Below the pieces are notes generated by a model. That model did no database searches and had not been told where the DNA came from. It saw only the letters and a program-made list of their open reading frames with translations. The translations under genes and the position numbers were made by a program. Of a stretch of 64,000 nucleotides of DNA, positions 1-26,603 are shown piece by piece (position 1 is the stretch's first letter; each line of letters opens with the position of its first letter). The stretch comes from Mesostigma viride. Taxonomy: Eukaryota; Streptophyta; Mesostigmatophyceae; Mesostigmatales; Mesostigmataceae. The stretch covers positions 928,662 to 992,661 of the forward strand of contig RPFO01000412.1 in the NCBI GenBank assembly GCA_009746045.1, in the 5' to 3' direction.

Positions 1-500
1 TGGAGGGGTGCGGTCATCCACGTTGTTTGCAAGCCCTGGCAAGCCCCTCCTGCCACCTCAGTCTAGGGAATATATAACAGTAGTGTAGATTACTCAGGCT
101 TAGCCTAGCATGTGGCCCTCGCGCATGTGCGCCCATAATGGCCCCCATGGATGATGCCTTCAGAATTTAGCCAAGCCATGCCTATAATGGGACCTCCCAT
201 GGATGTTGCATTGAGAATTTAGCCATGCTATGCCTATGCAGAGAGACGCTCTCTGTTGAGAAGCCATGCCCTAGCTCTTGTATAGCCATGATGATCTTCC
301 CCCCCATGCCCGGCACCCCTTAGTTGGGTTGAGCTCCGAGACAACATGGTGGTGCAGGTGCCCTTGGTGCACCTAGAGCAAGTGTCGCTTACATTCCCAC
401 CCTTGCAGGAAGTAGCCCAGAATGTATTAAAAGCCATATGCACCTTCTCAGGGATATGTGCTGCATGTACTCCAACGGAGTTATGTTCCTAATTAATTAA
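1..500 (+). mobile_element. 3' end of an ORF1-only non-LTR retroelement (5' cut by window)
   Basis: The first 65 bases match the end of the ORF1-like reading frame found at 38.7-38.8 kb (…KPWQA-PPAT… against …KPWQATPAAP…, both closed by TAG). About 430 bp of 3' UTR follow and share blocks with 38.8-39.24 kb: 'gccatgccctagct', 'gatcttcccccccatg', 'cacctagagcaag', 'cccacccttgcaggaagtag', and a terminal 'ccaacggagttatgtt' before an AT-rich tail (taattaattaattg). This is a second, diverged copy of the same family. No ORF2 or reverse transcriptase lies between ORF1 and the tail. Confidence 0.7.
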
Positions 501-769
501 TTGATTACGGATAATGATGGCTAAGTTTTGCGATATTAATGGCATCCCGTCATTATTGATCTTGGAATGATGGCTACTCCGCCGCTTCAAATGCTAGCCC
601 TTCCTTGCATCTTGTACTTGCGTTATTGTCTTTACCGCATTTTTCAAACCCGGTTGCCGTGCCATGGTTTCAGCATTACTAATTATTTCTATGGTGTCAG
701 GTAAGCTCCACAATGTCATGGCATTCTCCTTGAGCGTGCCACGTGCCTACACCCTTGCGTGCGTGATAT
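501..769. other. Spacer without recognised gene
   Basis: Unique AT-moderate sequence between the retroelement tail and the GAGG minisatellite. I see no convincing exon, RNA or repeat. Confidence 0.5.
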
Positions 770-3304
770 GGATGGATGGATGGAGGGATGGAGGGAGGGA
801 GGGAGGGAGGGAGGGAGGGAGGGAGGGAGGGAGGGAGGGAGGGAGGGAGGGAGGGAGGGAGGGAGGGAGGGAGGGAGGGAGGGAGGGAGGGAGGGAGGGA
901 TGGGGGGAGGGATGGAGGGAGGGATGGATGGAGGGATGGATGGAGGGATGGATGGAGGGATGGATGGAGGGAGGGATGGAGGGAGGGATAGAGGGATGGA
1001 GGGATGGAGGGATGGTTGGATGGAGGGATGGAGGGATGGAGGGATGGAGGGATGGATGGAGGGATGGAGGGATGGATGGAGGGATGGAGGGAGGGATGGA
1101 GGGATGGATGGAGGGATGGATGGAGGGATGGAGGGATGGATGGAGGGATGGATGGAGGGATGGAGGGATGGAGGGACGGAGGGATGGTTGGATGGAGGGT
1201 TGGAGGGATGGAGGGATGGAGGGATGGAGGGATGGATGGAGGGATGGAGGGATGGAGGGATGGAGGGATGGAGGGATGGAGGGATGGAGGAATGGAGGGA
1301 TGGAGGGATGGAGGGATGGAGGGATGGAGGGATGGAGGGATGGAGGGATGGAGGGATGGATGGAGGGATGGATAGAGGGATGGATAGAGGGATGGATAGA
1401 GGGATGGATGGAGGGATGGAGGGATGGAGGGATGGAGGGATGGAGGGATGGAGGGAGGGAGGGGGATGGATGGAGGGAGGGAGGGAGGGAGGAGGGAGGG
1501 AGGGAGGGAGGGAGGGAGGGAGGGAGGGAGGGAGGGAGGGAGGGAGGGAGGGAGGGAGGGATGGAGGGAGGGAGGGATGGAGGGAGGGAGGGATGGAGGG
1601 ATGGAGGGATGGAGGGACGGAGGGATGGTTGGATGGAGGGTTGGAGGGATGGAGGGATGGAGGGATGGATGGCGGGATGGATGGAGGGATGGAGGGATGG
1701 AGGGATGGAGGGAGGGAGGGAGGGAGTGAGGATGGACGGATGGAGGGAGGGAGGGAGGGAGGGAGGGAGGGAGGGAGGAGGGAGGGAGGGAGGGAGGAGG
1801 GAGGGAGGGAGGGAGGGAGGGAGGGAGGGAGGGAGGGAGGGAGGAGGGAGGGAGGGAGGGAGGGAGGGAGGGAGGGATGGAGAGATGGAGGGATGGACGG
1901 AGGGATGGATGGAGGGATGGAGGGATGGAGGGATGGAGGGAGGGAGGGATGGAGGAGGGAGGGAGGGAGGGAGGGAGGGAGGGAGGGAGGGAGGGAGGGA
2001 GGAGGGAGGGAGGAAGGGAGGAGGAGGGAGGGAGGGAGGGAGGGAGGGAGGGAGGGAGGGAGGGAGGGAGGGAGGGAGGGAGGGAGGGAGGGAGGGAGGG
2101 AGGAGGGAGGAGGGAGGGAGGGAGGGAGAGGAGGAGGGAGGGAGGGAGGGAGGGAGGGAGGGAGGGAGGGAGGGAGGGAGGGAGGGAGGGAGGGAGGGAG
2201 GGATGGAGAGATGGAGGGATGGACGGAGGGATGGAGGGATGGAGGGATGGAGGGATGGAGGGATGGAGGGATGGAGGGATGGAGGGATGGAGGGATGGAG
2301 GGATGGATGGAGGGATGGATGGATGGATGGAGGGATGGATGGAGGGAGGGATGGAGGGAGGGATGGAGGGAGGGATAGAGGGATGGAGGGATGGAGGGAT
2401 GGAGGGATGGAGGGATGGAGGGATGGAGGGATGGAGGGATAGAGGGATGGAGGGATGGAGGGATGGAGGGATGGAGGGATGGAGGGATGGAGGGATGGAG
2501 GGATGGAGGGATGGATGGAGGGATGGAGGGATGGAGGGATGGAGGGATGGAGGGATGGAGGGATGGAGGGATGGAGGGATGGAGGGATGGAGGGATGGAT
2601 GGAGGGATGGATGGAGGGATGGATGGAGGGATGGATGGAGGGAGGGATGGAGGGAGGGATGGAGGGAGGGATAGAGGGATGGAGGGATGGAGGGATGGAG
2701 GGATGGAGGGATGGAGGGATAGAGGGATGGAGGGATGGAGGGATGGAGGGATGGAGGGATGGAGGGATAGAGGGATGGAGGGATGGAGGGATGGAGGGAT
2801 GGAGGGATGGAGGGATGGAGGGATGGAGGGATGGAGGGATGGAGGGAGGGAGGGATGGAGGGAGGGAGGGAGGGAGGGAGGAGGGAGGGAGGGAGGGAGG
2901 GAGGAGGGAGGGAGGGAGGGAGGAGGGAGAGGAGGGAGGGAGGGAGGGAGGGAGGGAGGGAGGAGGGAGGGAGGGAGGAGGAGGGAGGGAGGAGGGAGGG
3001 AGGGAGGGAGGGAGGGAGGGAGGAGGAGGGAGGGAGGAGGGAGGGAGGGAGGTATGGATGGAGGGAGGGAGGGATGGAGGGAGGGAGGGATGGAGGGATG
3101 GAGGGAGGGAGGGAGGGAGGGAGGGAGGGAGGAGGGAGGGAGGGAGGGAGGGAGGGAGGAGGGAGGGAGGGAGGGAGGGAGGGAGGGAGGGAGGGAGGGA
3201 GGGAGGGAGGGAGGGATGGAGGGATGGATGGAGGGATGGAGGGAGTGAGAGAGGGAGGGAGTGAGGGATGGATGGAGGGATGGAGGGAGGGAGGGAGGGA
3301 GGGA
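770..3304. repeat. 2.5-kb purine-only minisatellite (GGGA / GGGATGGA units)
   Basis: An almost uninterrupted polypurine plus strand built from GGGA tetramers and GGGATGGA octamers, arranged in blocks (pure GGGA at 790-900, 1480-1560, 1740-1880, 1960-2200, 2850-3200; GATG-rich elsewhere). Larger blocks containing ggttggatggagggttgg recur near 1015, 1185 and 1628. All six frames stay open because the unit has no stop codon, so the long Gly/Arg/Glu- or Pro/Ser-rich frames across it are artefacts of composition. Confidence 0.95.
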
Positions 3305-3465
3305 TGATGTGTAATCGGTTACCATGATTAGTTGCCATCTATGGGGTGAGTGGCCGTGTGAAGAGCGACGGAACTTATGGAAGGCTGCCCGGGTCCGGAA
3401 GCTAAGGGGGGCGGGGTGGTGGTGGGCGTGGGGGGTTGGGGCATTTGAAACGAGAAATACCGTAC

Positions 3466-5192
3466 CTCGCATCGCCCACTGCCATGCCATGTCGCCGAGG
3501 ATGAAGACCCGGAACTTGATCATGATCTCCACACCATCGAGCACCACGGGGATCTCATGCCCGGCCAGGTACTTGATGACCTCCAGCCACGCTGCTGCAT
3601 TCTTGAGCAGGTTCGCTCGCTTGTCACCCCCGGGGGATTCTAGGTTGACTGACACCCAGTCTGGCCTCTGCCATAGGTCTGGGAATGCTGGGTCGACTGG
3701 GCGTATCGACATCGCTAGCATGTTCATCGTGCCGGCGCCTAAGCGGGTTCGATGACCATCGCCGCCGCAGCCGATGTCCAGCTTAGCCCGTTTCGTGACC
3801 TTCATGTCCCGCCACACTGGTGAATCGGGGTTTTCCAGGAAAAGCCTCATCACCATCAACTGCACACAGCACATGCGGGCGCGCAAGTCACAATTTATAA
3901 CTCCAAGGCAGATTTAGGTAACCGTGACAGCACATACATGCTAGGACGATGTAAGGAAAATTCCAGTTAATGAACACGCGGGGGGAAAAAATGTGCAATT
4001 CAGATTGACACTAGCTTTCCACTGACCTGAGCTGAGTTGGTGGGGTGATTTTGCCAGCCGTAGACGCCTGTCTCGAAGTCCGGCATCGCGGTGACATCCT
4101 CAGCGATGTTCGTGCGATATAGTGGTACGATGCTGTCCACTCTCTCGGTCTGGTCCTTGCGGGCTTGTTGGATTAACTGCTCGCAGGGGACTACAGGCCC
4201 AAGGATTTTCTTGGCCCCGGCTGTGACCCTCACGGAGCATCCGCCTGGGATTGTATCGCGCAGCTTCACCCACAAGCGTGCGTCTCTCACGTCCCTGCTG
4301 TGCTTGGCTATGGCGCGCTCGTCAAACCTGCGCTTGTCGCGCGCGGGGAGGGACAAGAGGACCCCTTGAGATGACAACCTGGTCTCCCCCGTCCCGATGT
4401 GCTTCTTCAGGATCTCCTGGTCAGGCCACGCGACGGGTGCAGGGGGCCGCTTGTGCTGCAGCGTAGCGATGCGCGTTCTCATAATCCTCAGCATCGGCAG
4501 TGACTTTTTTGCCATGCCGATGCTAAAGGACATGAGGCTGTCCCGCGCACCCAGCAGAGCATCTCGCCTCGTTACCAAGGTCTTCTTGTTGCGCCTGTGG
4601 ACCACATCAGCCAGTTCACCATCTGCATTCATGGTGAGACACCTGCGGGAGCGATCCAGCTCCCTCTGCAGCTCAAAAACTGGCCACTTCTCCATTTCCT
4701 TGAGCTTCTCCTTCTTGCGGTCCACCTCGGCGTCCAGCTGGGCGCACTCCGCCGTAACCTCCTCCAGCTTCCTCTTCAGGGCTGCCCTCGGCTCCCGGGC
4801 ATCCTCCTCTTGCAAGGTCTTGATCTCATCTTGCAGCTCCAGGTAGTCTTTGATGCTGGTGTTAAGCACGCCTTGTCTAAAGGCCAAGTCAGCCTGGAGC
4901 TGCGCGATGGATGCGAGGAGCTGTTGCTCTCTCGCTGCCCACTGTCCTCGCTCTTCCAATAGAGCGCCATCTGCATCGGAGAGGGGCAGTAGGAACCCTT
5001 TCAATATTGCCCGAATCAAGTCTGGGATGCTTCCATCCATCCCAGCTGGCAGAGCATTTACAAATCCCAAATGGCGAGCGAGGCCCTTGAAGGCCATGAC
5101 TTCACCATCGGTGAGGCCAGCTATTTCTATCTTATTGTGCTTGCCCGTATTGCTCAAATGGTCTTCCAGCAGGACTTGGTGAACACGTAACG
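3466..5192 (-). CDS. Two-exon coiled-coil protein of unknown function, partial at both ends
   Basis: Not recognised. Two exons join in phase on the minus strand: 5192-4027 (acceptor tgcag upstream; donor AG|GTCAGT) and 3859-3466 (acceptor gtgtgcag; donor GAG|GTACGG). No stop interrupts the joined frame. The first ~390 residues are charged and helical, with a Gln/Glu/Lys/Leu-rich coiled coil around residues 110-200 ([10 protein letters not shown]…[16 protein letters not shown]). The second exon is different: it has a motif with Trp-Leu-Glu-Val, then [20 protein letters not shown], which could be a folded core domain. The apparent start at 5220 is GTG, so the true 5' exon is probably missing; the 3' exons would lie beyond the minisatellite. 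It could be a transposon-encoded protein, because single-copy-looking coiled-coil/enzyme fusions are common in algal transposons, but I see no terminal repeats. Confidence 0.5.
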
Positions 5193-7795
5193 CTGCATGG
5201 AACAAGGTAGTGGTGGACACAAATCAATATGAGGGTTTCAGGGGACCGTAGTGGGTAGATTTTTTTTGAGTGAGTAAAAATTCAGCTTTTATTTCATATC
5301 ATTCCTATGTCAATTGGGAAGTCTCTGTGTTGATTGGAACCTGTAACTATAGCGACTAATTGTTGATGACACCACTAGTTGAGGGTACTACCCCGCCCCC
5401 ACCATACACCAATGGTGAGCTACAAATGCATGCACCAAGCAAGAAAAAATAAACCCAAGACTGCAAAAATATGAGAAACAAGACCCCCTATTATTAACAA
5501 AGGAATTTGCCATCATAACGAGCTGAAATTTTGCAGCAGTGCGGTTCAGCCCCCTCGGCCCTCGGCCAGTTTTGAATACAAGTACGTGGTGTTGATCATT
5601 TTACAATGTGATTGGTCTGATTTCACTAATTAAGAGGGAAAAAAGACGCGACTTTGGGAGAGAAACTGATTAACTATGAGGAATACTCATTCTTTTACTG
5701 AGCTGAATAGCCACAATGTTTCACCAAGGGGGCAGCTACATGGGAGTACGTGGTTTGCATAAGAACGGTTTGCCCATTCTCCTAAATGATAATATTCGTC
5801 CTAAATAGCGTCGTTTTCTTTAGCTCACCACCGGTGCGTGGTTGGGGGTAACCCCCAATAACCCCCAACAAAAAAGTACCCCCAACAAGTGCAGTGGGAT
5901 AAATGCCCAACAAACATCATCTTCACGGTCCCCAAGCATTATTGGATATGCTTCAAATGCATTACATTTATAAAAGGTATTTTTGGTGGGGTGCTAGGGA
6001 TGTCCCCTCCCCTTCAGATGAATCGCAGAGTTCTAAGCAAAGAAACAATTCCAAAGCAAAGAACCAACTCCATTATTAACATACAGCTACCAATGCACTC
6101 GGTGCACTAAATTACATGCAAGAGGCCTACCTCCATTTGCTCAATTGCACAAGTAAAACAGTCACGTCATTGCTAATATCCTAGGCACACAACTGCTCAC
6201 AACACAAGACCGTTTTTCCCAATGCTGTGAGAATATATTATTTCAAAGCCTGTGAGAATCTCAGCTGGGCTAGTGAATATCTGAAGGATGAGCTGTGAGG
6301 GAGAACGAGGAATGTAAACTGAAAAGGAAGTTTATGTTGGAACACAAGGTTTTTTCCAGTTCAGAACCAGTAATGGCTTCAATTGTAAATTAAAGCACGC
6401 CAGCAGTATCAAAATGCATGGAGCCACTTAAAGCTGTAAAGTCTTCAACCTAGAAGGAGGCCTAAAATGCATGGAAAGGATGTCCACGTGGGTTTGTTGC
6501 CATGTACGTACCTTCCACGAGGGTGGCCAACGTTGCCACTGGCTGTTGCCTTTGGGAGATTTTATCAGGCATCTGCATGCAGCAAACGGGTACATTTTGC
6601 ATTGCAGAAACGATTGCATACTACGCATGTTCATAGCGTCAGGCGAGTGCGGGACACAAGTTCACTGCGATAAATTGCGACGGCAGTGCAGGGCGCGTAT
6701 ACGAACGTGATGCACCAATACTGCGTGCACCGAGACGTGGCATCGCAGGCGTGGCAGTGCTGCACATTGTTTCTAAACGACAGTGCAGCACATTGCACCA
6801 CGGCACGTGACTAATTAAACCAAAGCCTGGCCTTAAAGCCTAGAAAAAGCCGACACGGTGTTGCCTGCAAGGGGCAGCGCTTGTTGTGGCCGGCAAAGGA
6901 ACTTGAAATGCCAGGAACTTGACAAAGATTAACCTGGCATGCGCCAGCAATCTTAAGCAGTCTAATCAGCATCCACGCTTCAACAAAAAAACCCACCTTA
7001 TTTCGTCATTCGGAATGTCGTCGGCAGTTAGGTCGCGCCAGTTCCCGGGTCGCCTGGGCACTCGCAAGGCCTGCACACAGAGTAACTGCGCCGAAATGCA
7101 CAGGTGCTTTACGACAAACTGCAGGAAACCAAAATTACCTTATAGCACCTTTTCCGAAGCTCGGGCATACGGTCGCATCCCGCTGCGAGTTTTCAAAAGC
7201 AATATAATGCAACGTCCTGACCCTCGAGCCCGTTTTCCCAGTTTCTGCGCACCCATTGGACAAGAAATTCAAATTTCGCGGCGACCGGCGCAACGCCACA
7301 ACACGCACGACTTAAAATCAGGTCTAAAACTTGCAAAACAATCATATTTCTCCCTACATTTATCCTCCTCGACCACTCTGGCTGGCAGCCATGACCTCCA
7401 AGTGCCGTTCAACGTCCCTAACGTCTAAAACAACGTAATTTACGTTGCTATGCATCGTCCAGCCAAAAATACAGTACAGTAATGTCAACGATGCGGGTCA
7501 GACTGGGTCGACAGGGAGTCGTGCTTGAACTTCCCAAGTTTTATGGGGGAATCTCGCGAAACCTTAGAAACATTTTTGCCCAGCATTTGTGCGTGACAGT
7601 ACGGTACGTGCGCTGGTTGGTCCTCTGACAGTTCCCTGTGCCAGGGCCAACCGGCTGCCCGTCAGTTGCCCCCGTTCAGAAAGTTTCGTCGAACTTTACT
7701 TCAGATTTGGAAATCATGAACGTGCGGTTGGAGTTTCGCGGGGGAACCCAAGTTCGCAAGTAATCCGCCAATGATGCGCTTCGAACACTTGCCCG
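5193..7795. other. Gene-poor spacer
   Basis: AT-rich to mid-GC unique sequence. Short motifs only: a cccccaa-type direct repeat at 5847-5888, and a frame of about 170 codons near 6919-7428 without domain character or splice support. I cannot support a gene here. Confidence 0.5.
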
Positions 7796-8525
7796 CTAAA
7801 AATTCAACAGCCGCTCCGGCTGGCCACTTAAACGAAACTTGATTGGCGCGGCGGCGGGGTCGTCCAGCAACATCTGAACGTAGTTCGTGACAGGTTTCCC
7901 TACCCGTTTGGGAATGTCCTCGGGGCCAGGCCAGGTCAGAATGTGCCGCCCTGGCTGGCCAAGCCGCTGGGGGCCGGCCAGACCGAGGGTGGTGTCGACC
8001 TGGCTGGTGCGGGCAAGGTGTCCTACAAATGCTATCCTACGCTGCCTAATCTCGTCCGAAACACGAGGCATGCCATGATTGATATAAAGACTCGGATGAC
8101 GGACGCTAGCTCGGAAAAACCTACGTTAAGGACCTGTCGGAGCATCCTGTAAACCGTGCCGTCTAGCCTAGCTGCCAGTTTGGGTGGGAGGGTCCACGCC
8201 TCGGCGCCATACGTGAGCACCGTGAGGACGAGGACCTTGAAGAGCATGCGCTTGCGGTGCCCGCCCAGGCCCTTCGAGCGCCAGTAGGCCGGGTGTGAGC
8301 GAACGGAGCTTGGCCCAGGCAAGGCCGATGCGGGTGTCCACATCGTCGGCGGTGTCAGGAAGCCAGCTCCCCAGCAGCTTGAAGCGGTCGCGGAACGGGA
8401 CCTCCGTCCCGTCGAGCAGGCGCGGCAGCGGTGGTTTACTGGAGGCCCCAATCACCATCGCCTCGGTTTTGACACTAATCTCCAACCCCACCGCCCGCGC
8501 CTCCAGGCCCAGGCAGTCCACTTAC
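7796..8525 (-). mobile_element. LINE family A fragment: C-terminal part of reverse transcriptase ORF, frameshifted
   Basis: Read on the minus strand it gives GLEISVKTEAMVIGASSKPP, LLDGTEVPFRDRFKLLGSWL and, after frame changes, RRIAFVGHLARTSQVDTTLG and GRHILTWPGPEDIPK. The same peptides occur in the copies at 42.0-42.5, 43.2-43.9 and 45.0-45.4 kb. They follow the catalytic YADD region in those copies, so this is the 3' half of an ORF2. At least two frameshifts make it a pseudogene. It stops abruptly at about 8525 and lacks the 3' UTR found in other copies. Confidence 0.85.
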
Positions 8526-10441
8526 TTACTTATAAAGTTATAATCCTCATCTGAGCTGTCCTCTACTGCACGTAATATGGCAGACGAGGCGGCCTATAGT
8601 GTAGCGGCTCTCCTCAGGGGCAATAACCTCAGTCCACCTGCGGACTTCTACCCTGCCTTCTAGAAATGGGCCGCGGGGCCCGTGGGGTGAAAACAGGAGC
8701 ATGCCCCTCAGGACTCAAGGTGCTTATCGCAGACGGCAGCCCATTCCTCCTTGTCTATCATGCGGGCGTGGAGTATGTACAGATAGTCCCAGAAGCCCTG
8801 CATCCTCAAGCAATTGTGTCACATAGGTCCGGGTAGCGCCGCGTCAGTGCGGGGCGCGCGCAAGTTTGCTGGTGGGTTGCGACGGGACAAGGGGACCCTG
8901 CCATATGGCTCGAGCTACCATGGTCCGGATTCTCCCGATTTCTGGCCTGCGCTGGTTGTCTCCTTGATATGAGGCCGGACTTGAGGAGGTGTCTACCTGG
9001 TTGGCCAGACTGTCCTAAGCCCACACGCTTATACCAGCCACGAGCCACGAGGTAGCCATGGCTGACGGCGGAGCTCATAAATGTTTGGGCACCGAATTCG
9101 GCCGTGAATATCACAATCGCTTCGTCTTTCTAATAAGACGCACATGCTGATATATTTTCCCGAAGCTATCACGCTATATTATGACGAGAAAACGCTCCTC
9201 TACGCAACGCAGCCTGGCGGCTGCACTGAGCCCTGAAAATACGTCTGCAGCTCCGGCTGCAGCTTCGCCCTCTGACAGGCCCGGAAGGCAGCGGTGCCGC
9301 TAGCCATGCAGCTGCGGTGGTCGCCCAGGTCCCCCTCGCGGGCTGGCCTCACCATCAGGATCGCCTGAGCCCAAGCGCAGTCGCCCTTATTAAGCTAGAG
9401 GCCCAATTCATTGTCCAGCTGGAGCAGAAATAGGACATGCAAACTGCATATGGATCACCGGTGTGTCAAGCGCAATCCGTGAATGAACTTGCATTCATCA
9501 TCATAATAACCCGTAATAACTCTTGCGTGCAAATATATTGAGAAAGACAACTCTATATGATGCTTTCTAGATAAAACGCTATGTACATATGCATGGTGAC
9601 AGCACCAGCCAGACATGCATGCACGCAAAGACACCAGAGCAGCAGACCGCAGCCATCCAGCTGCTGATCAACCTAATTAACCATGCTTCTTGCTACAACT
9701 TGGCGCACAAACGATTCAGCCCCGTGAGACGGAGCGTCCCAGACACTCTAACCCCCCATGCTTGGGGCATGCATCTAACTACATACATGAATGATGTGAT
9801 ACTCCGGTGGACGAGCATGTACAAATGAGTGGCCTTCACACACAAAACTGCAGAAAAATTGCGCTCAGTGATGACGATGGACGCTGATGCAGATTCAGCC
9901 CCCATGAAGCGAACCGGGAAGGAGAGTAGCCAGCCCTAAGAAAGCGGACGACATTCCAGGCATGTACTCAGTGACCAGGCACCACCGCCTGCGCTCTTTC
10001 CTTCATGGGTACCAGGAGGCTCTTTCCCGTGAACAGCAAAGCAGCAGAGGTTGCTATAATAGCAGAGATTGCTATTACAAGCCAAGGCCGCTTGCTCCAG
10101 GGAAACGGTTCCATGCAATGAGGGGTCACCCACAAACCCTGGGATTTCATGCCTTCCCCAGGCCTTCCTCCCCTGCACTGGCCGCGCGGCATCATGAAAT
10201 GCCAGAGACAACACAGGTCCCTGGCGTCCTTTCGGCTGGCCGGTGGGACACCGTATCCTTACCGCCATGTGCCGGATGAATAAATTAAGTGAGAGAAGCA
10301 AACAACCTGGGCACTCCAACGCAATGGGGCCAAGGACGCCGGCCCGCTTTCTCCGACCCATTCCAATCCACCAGACCGTATGGAAAGGGCTGTCCGTCAT
10401 ATTTGAAGATTCATCGACCCTATTCAAGGACCCGACATACC
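8526..10441. other. Spacer with degenerate transposon-like stretches and the RSH 3' UTR
   Basis: 8700-9120 (minus) and 9180-9420 (plus; starts MTRKRSSTQRSLAAALSP, then stops, then LIKLEAQFIVQLEQ) look like decayed coding DNA, possibly retroelement ORF1 remnants, but no family is certain. Nothing else coding is supported up to the RSH stop codon at 10442. Confidence 0.35.
10075..10079 (-). terminator. Candidate polyadenylation signal TGTAA for the RSH gene
   Basis: TGTAA on the minus strand (TTACA on plus), about 365 nt past the stop codon at 10442. TGTAA is the usual poly(A) signal of chlamydomonadalean algae; the assignment rests on position only. Confidence 0.3.
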
Positions 10442-25509
<15,068 letters not shown>

Positions 25510-26603
25510 CAGCTACAATCAGGTTCAATACGCGGCAAGGGAGCTCGTCAGCAACATAATTCATGGCGAAACTGGGGTTGTAAACGCCATGGCTAATGTC
25601 GCGGATGCGACGCACACTGGAGTTGCCATCAATATAAGCGGGCAAATCAAGCGGGCCCATCAGGCTCCAGCGAATTCCTCAACCGCAAAGGACCTGTGCG
25701 AGCTGCAAGCAACGAGCACGGCCTGCACCGGGGTCAAAGTTAATTTCTCCACGTCAACAGGAGCAAGCTGGACTAGGCGCGACTAGCGAAGTTGCTAGGC
25801 TTGGAAAACTGTTTCGAACGTCCTAACTGCCGTTTGGCCATGCAGATGTGCGGGTTCCAAACTGGACCAAACTGGACGGACGATCCGCTGCCTTGGCAAC
25901 GAGTCACGATGCAGCTGTCGTTCGCACAACTGACACAATCATTTCAATTCTAACCTGCAGGCCGAGCTGGTTACTGGTTTCGGTCGTATATGTCCTATAC
26001 GGTAAAGTGACTTTTACTCGGCTAACTGTGCGTACATGCGAATGTCGAAGGCCGTAGTTCATGCCAACCGGCACCGAAAGCCCTTTGTCCTTCGGGCACG
26101 AATGCACGGACTGTCCTTGCACACTAATTCTTGCATACTTGTGTACGTGTCAGCCAGTGCTATACTGGCTACGCTGAAGCCGTACACCCTGTCTCGGGAA
26201 CATGCGTGGCTATTGAGGACAGGTGGCATTTGAAGGCAGGGGTTCGACGTTCGACATCGCGAAGACGGTTGCCCACCATATGCTACCTGTATTTTTCCCC
26301 TGTAAGAGATGCCTGCACAGTGCAGGAGAAAGATAATGTGAAGCAAAACTGGCTACCATAAGGTCTTCTAGTATTCACGAATGTTTGTACAGCCTGTTTT
26401 TCACGGACAACGTGTGGCGACCAAGTTGGATTACTTTAAGCACACGTATGGTGTGTAACGTGAACGCGTTGCTTCGGCTGTTCGCAAGTTTCGTGGCATT
26501 GACATCTAGAGTTTAGAAATGGGCAGCCGAAGGCGGATGGATTACCTTGGCTGCTAGCGACTAAACGGACACGCCTTAGGGTTTGGAGTTCGCGAGGTTC
26601 ATA
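25510..26603. promoter_or_regulatory. Divergent intergenic region between RSH1 and the 26.6-kb gene
   Basis: The two start codons (25509 minus, 26604 plus) point away from each other across 1.09 kb, so both promoters should be here. I see no clear TATA box or repeat. Any 5' UTR introns cannot be judged. Confidence 0.4.

Noticed and set aside
664-3886. Very long open frames (up to >1,000 codons) across the GAGG minisatellite
   Set aside because: All frames on both strands are open because the repeat unit contains no stop codon. Composition (Gly/Arg/Glu or Pro/Ser) changes with frame.
6919-7428. A 169-codon plus-strand frame
   Set aside because: No domain, no codon bias like the GC-rich exons elsewhere, and no splice or neighbour support.
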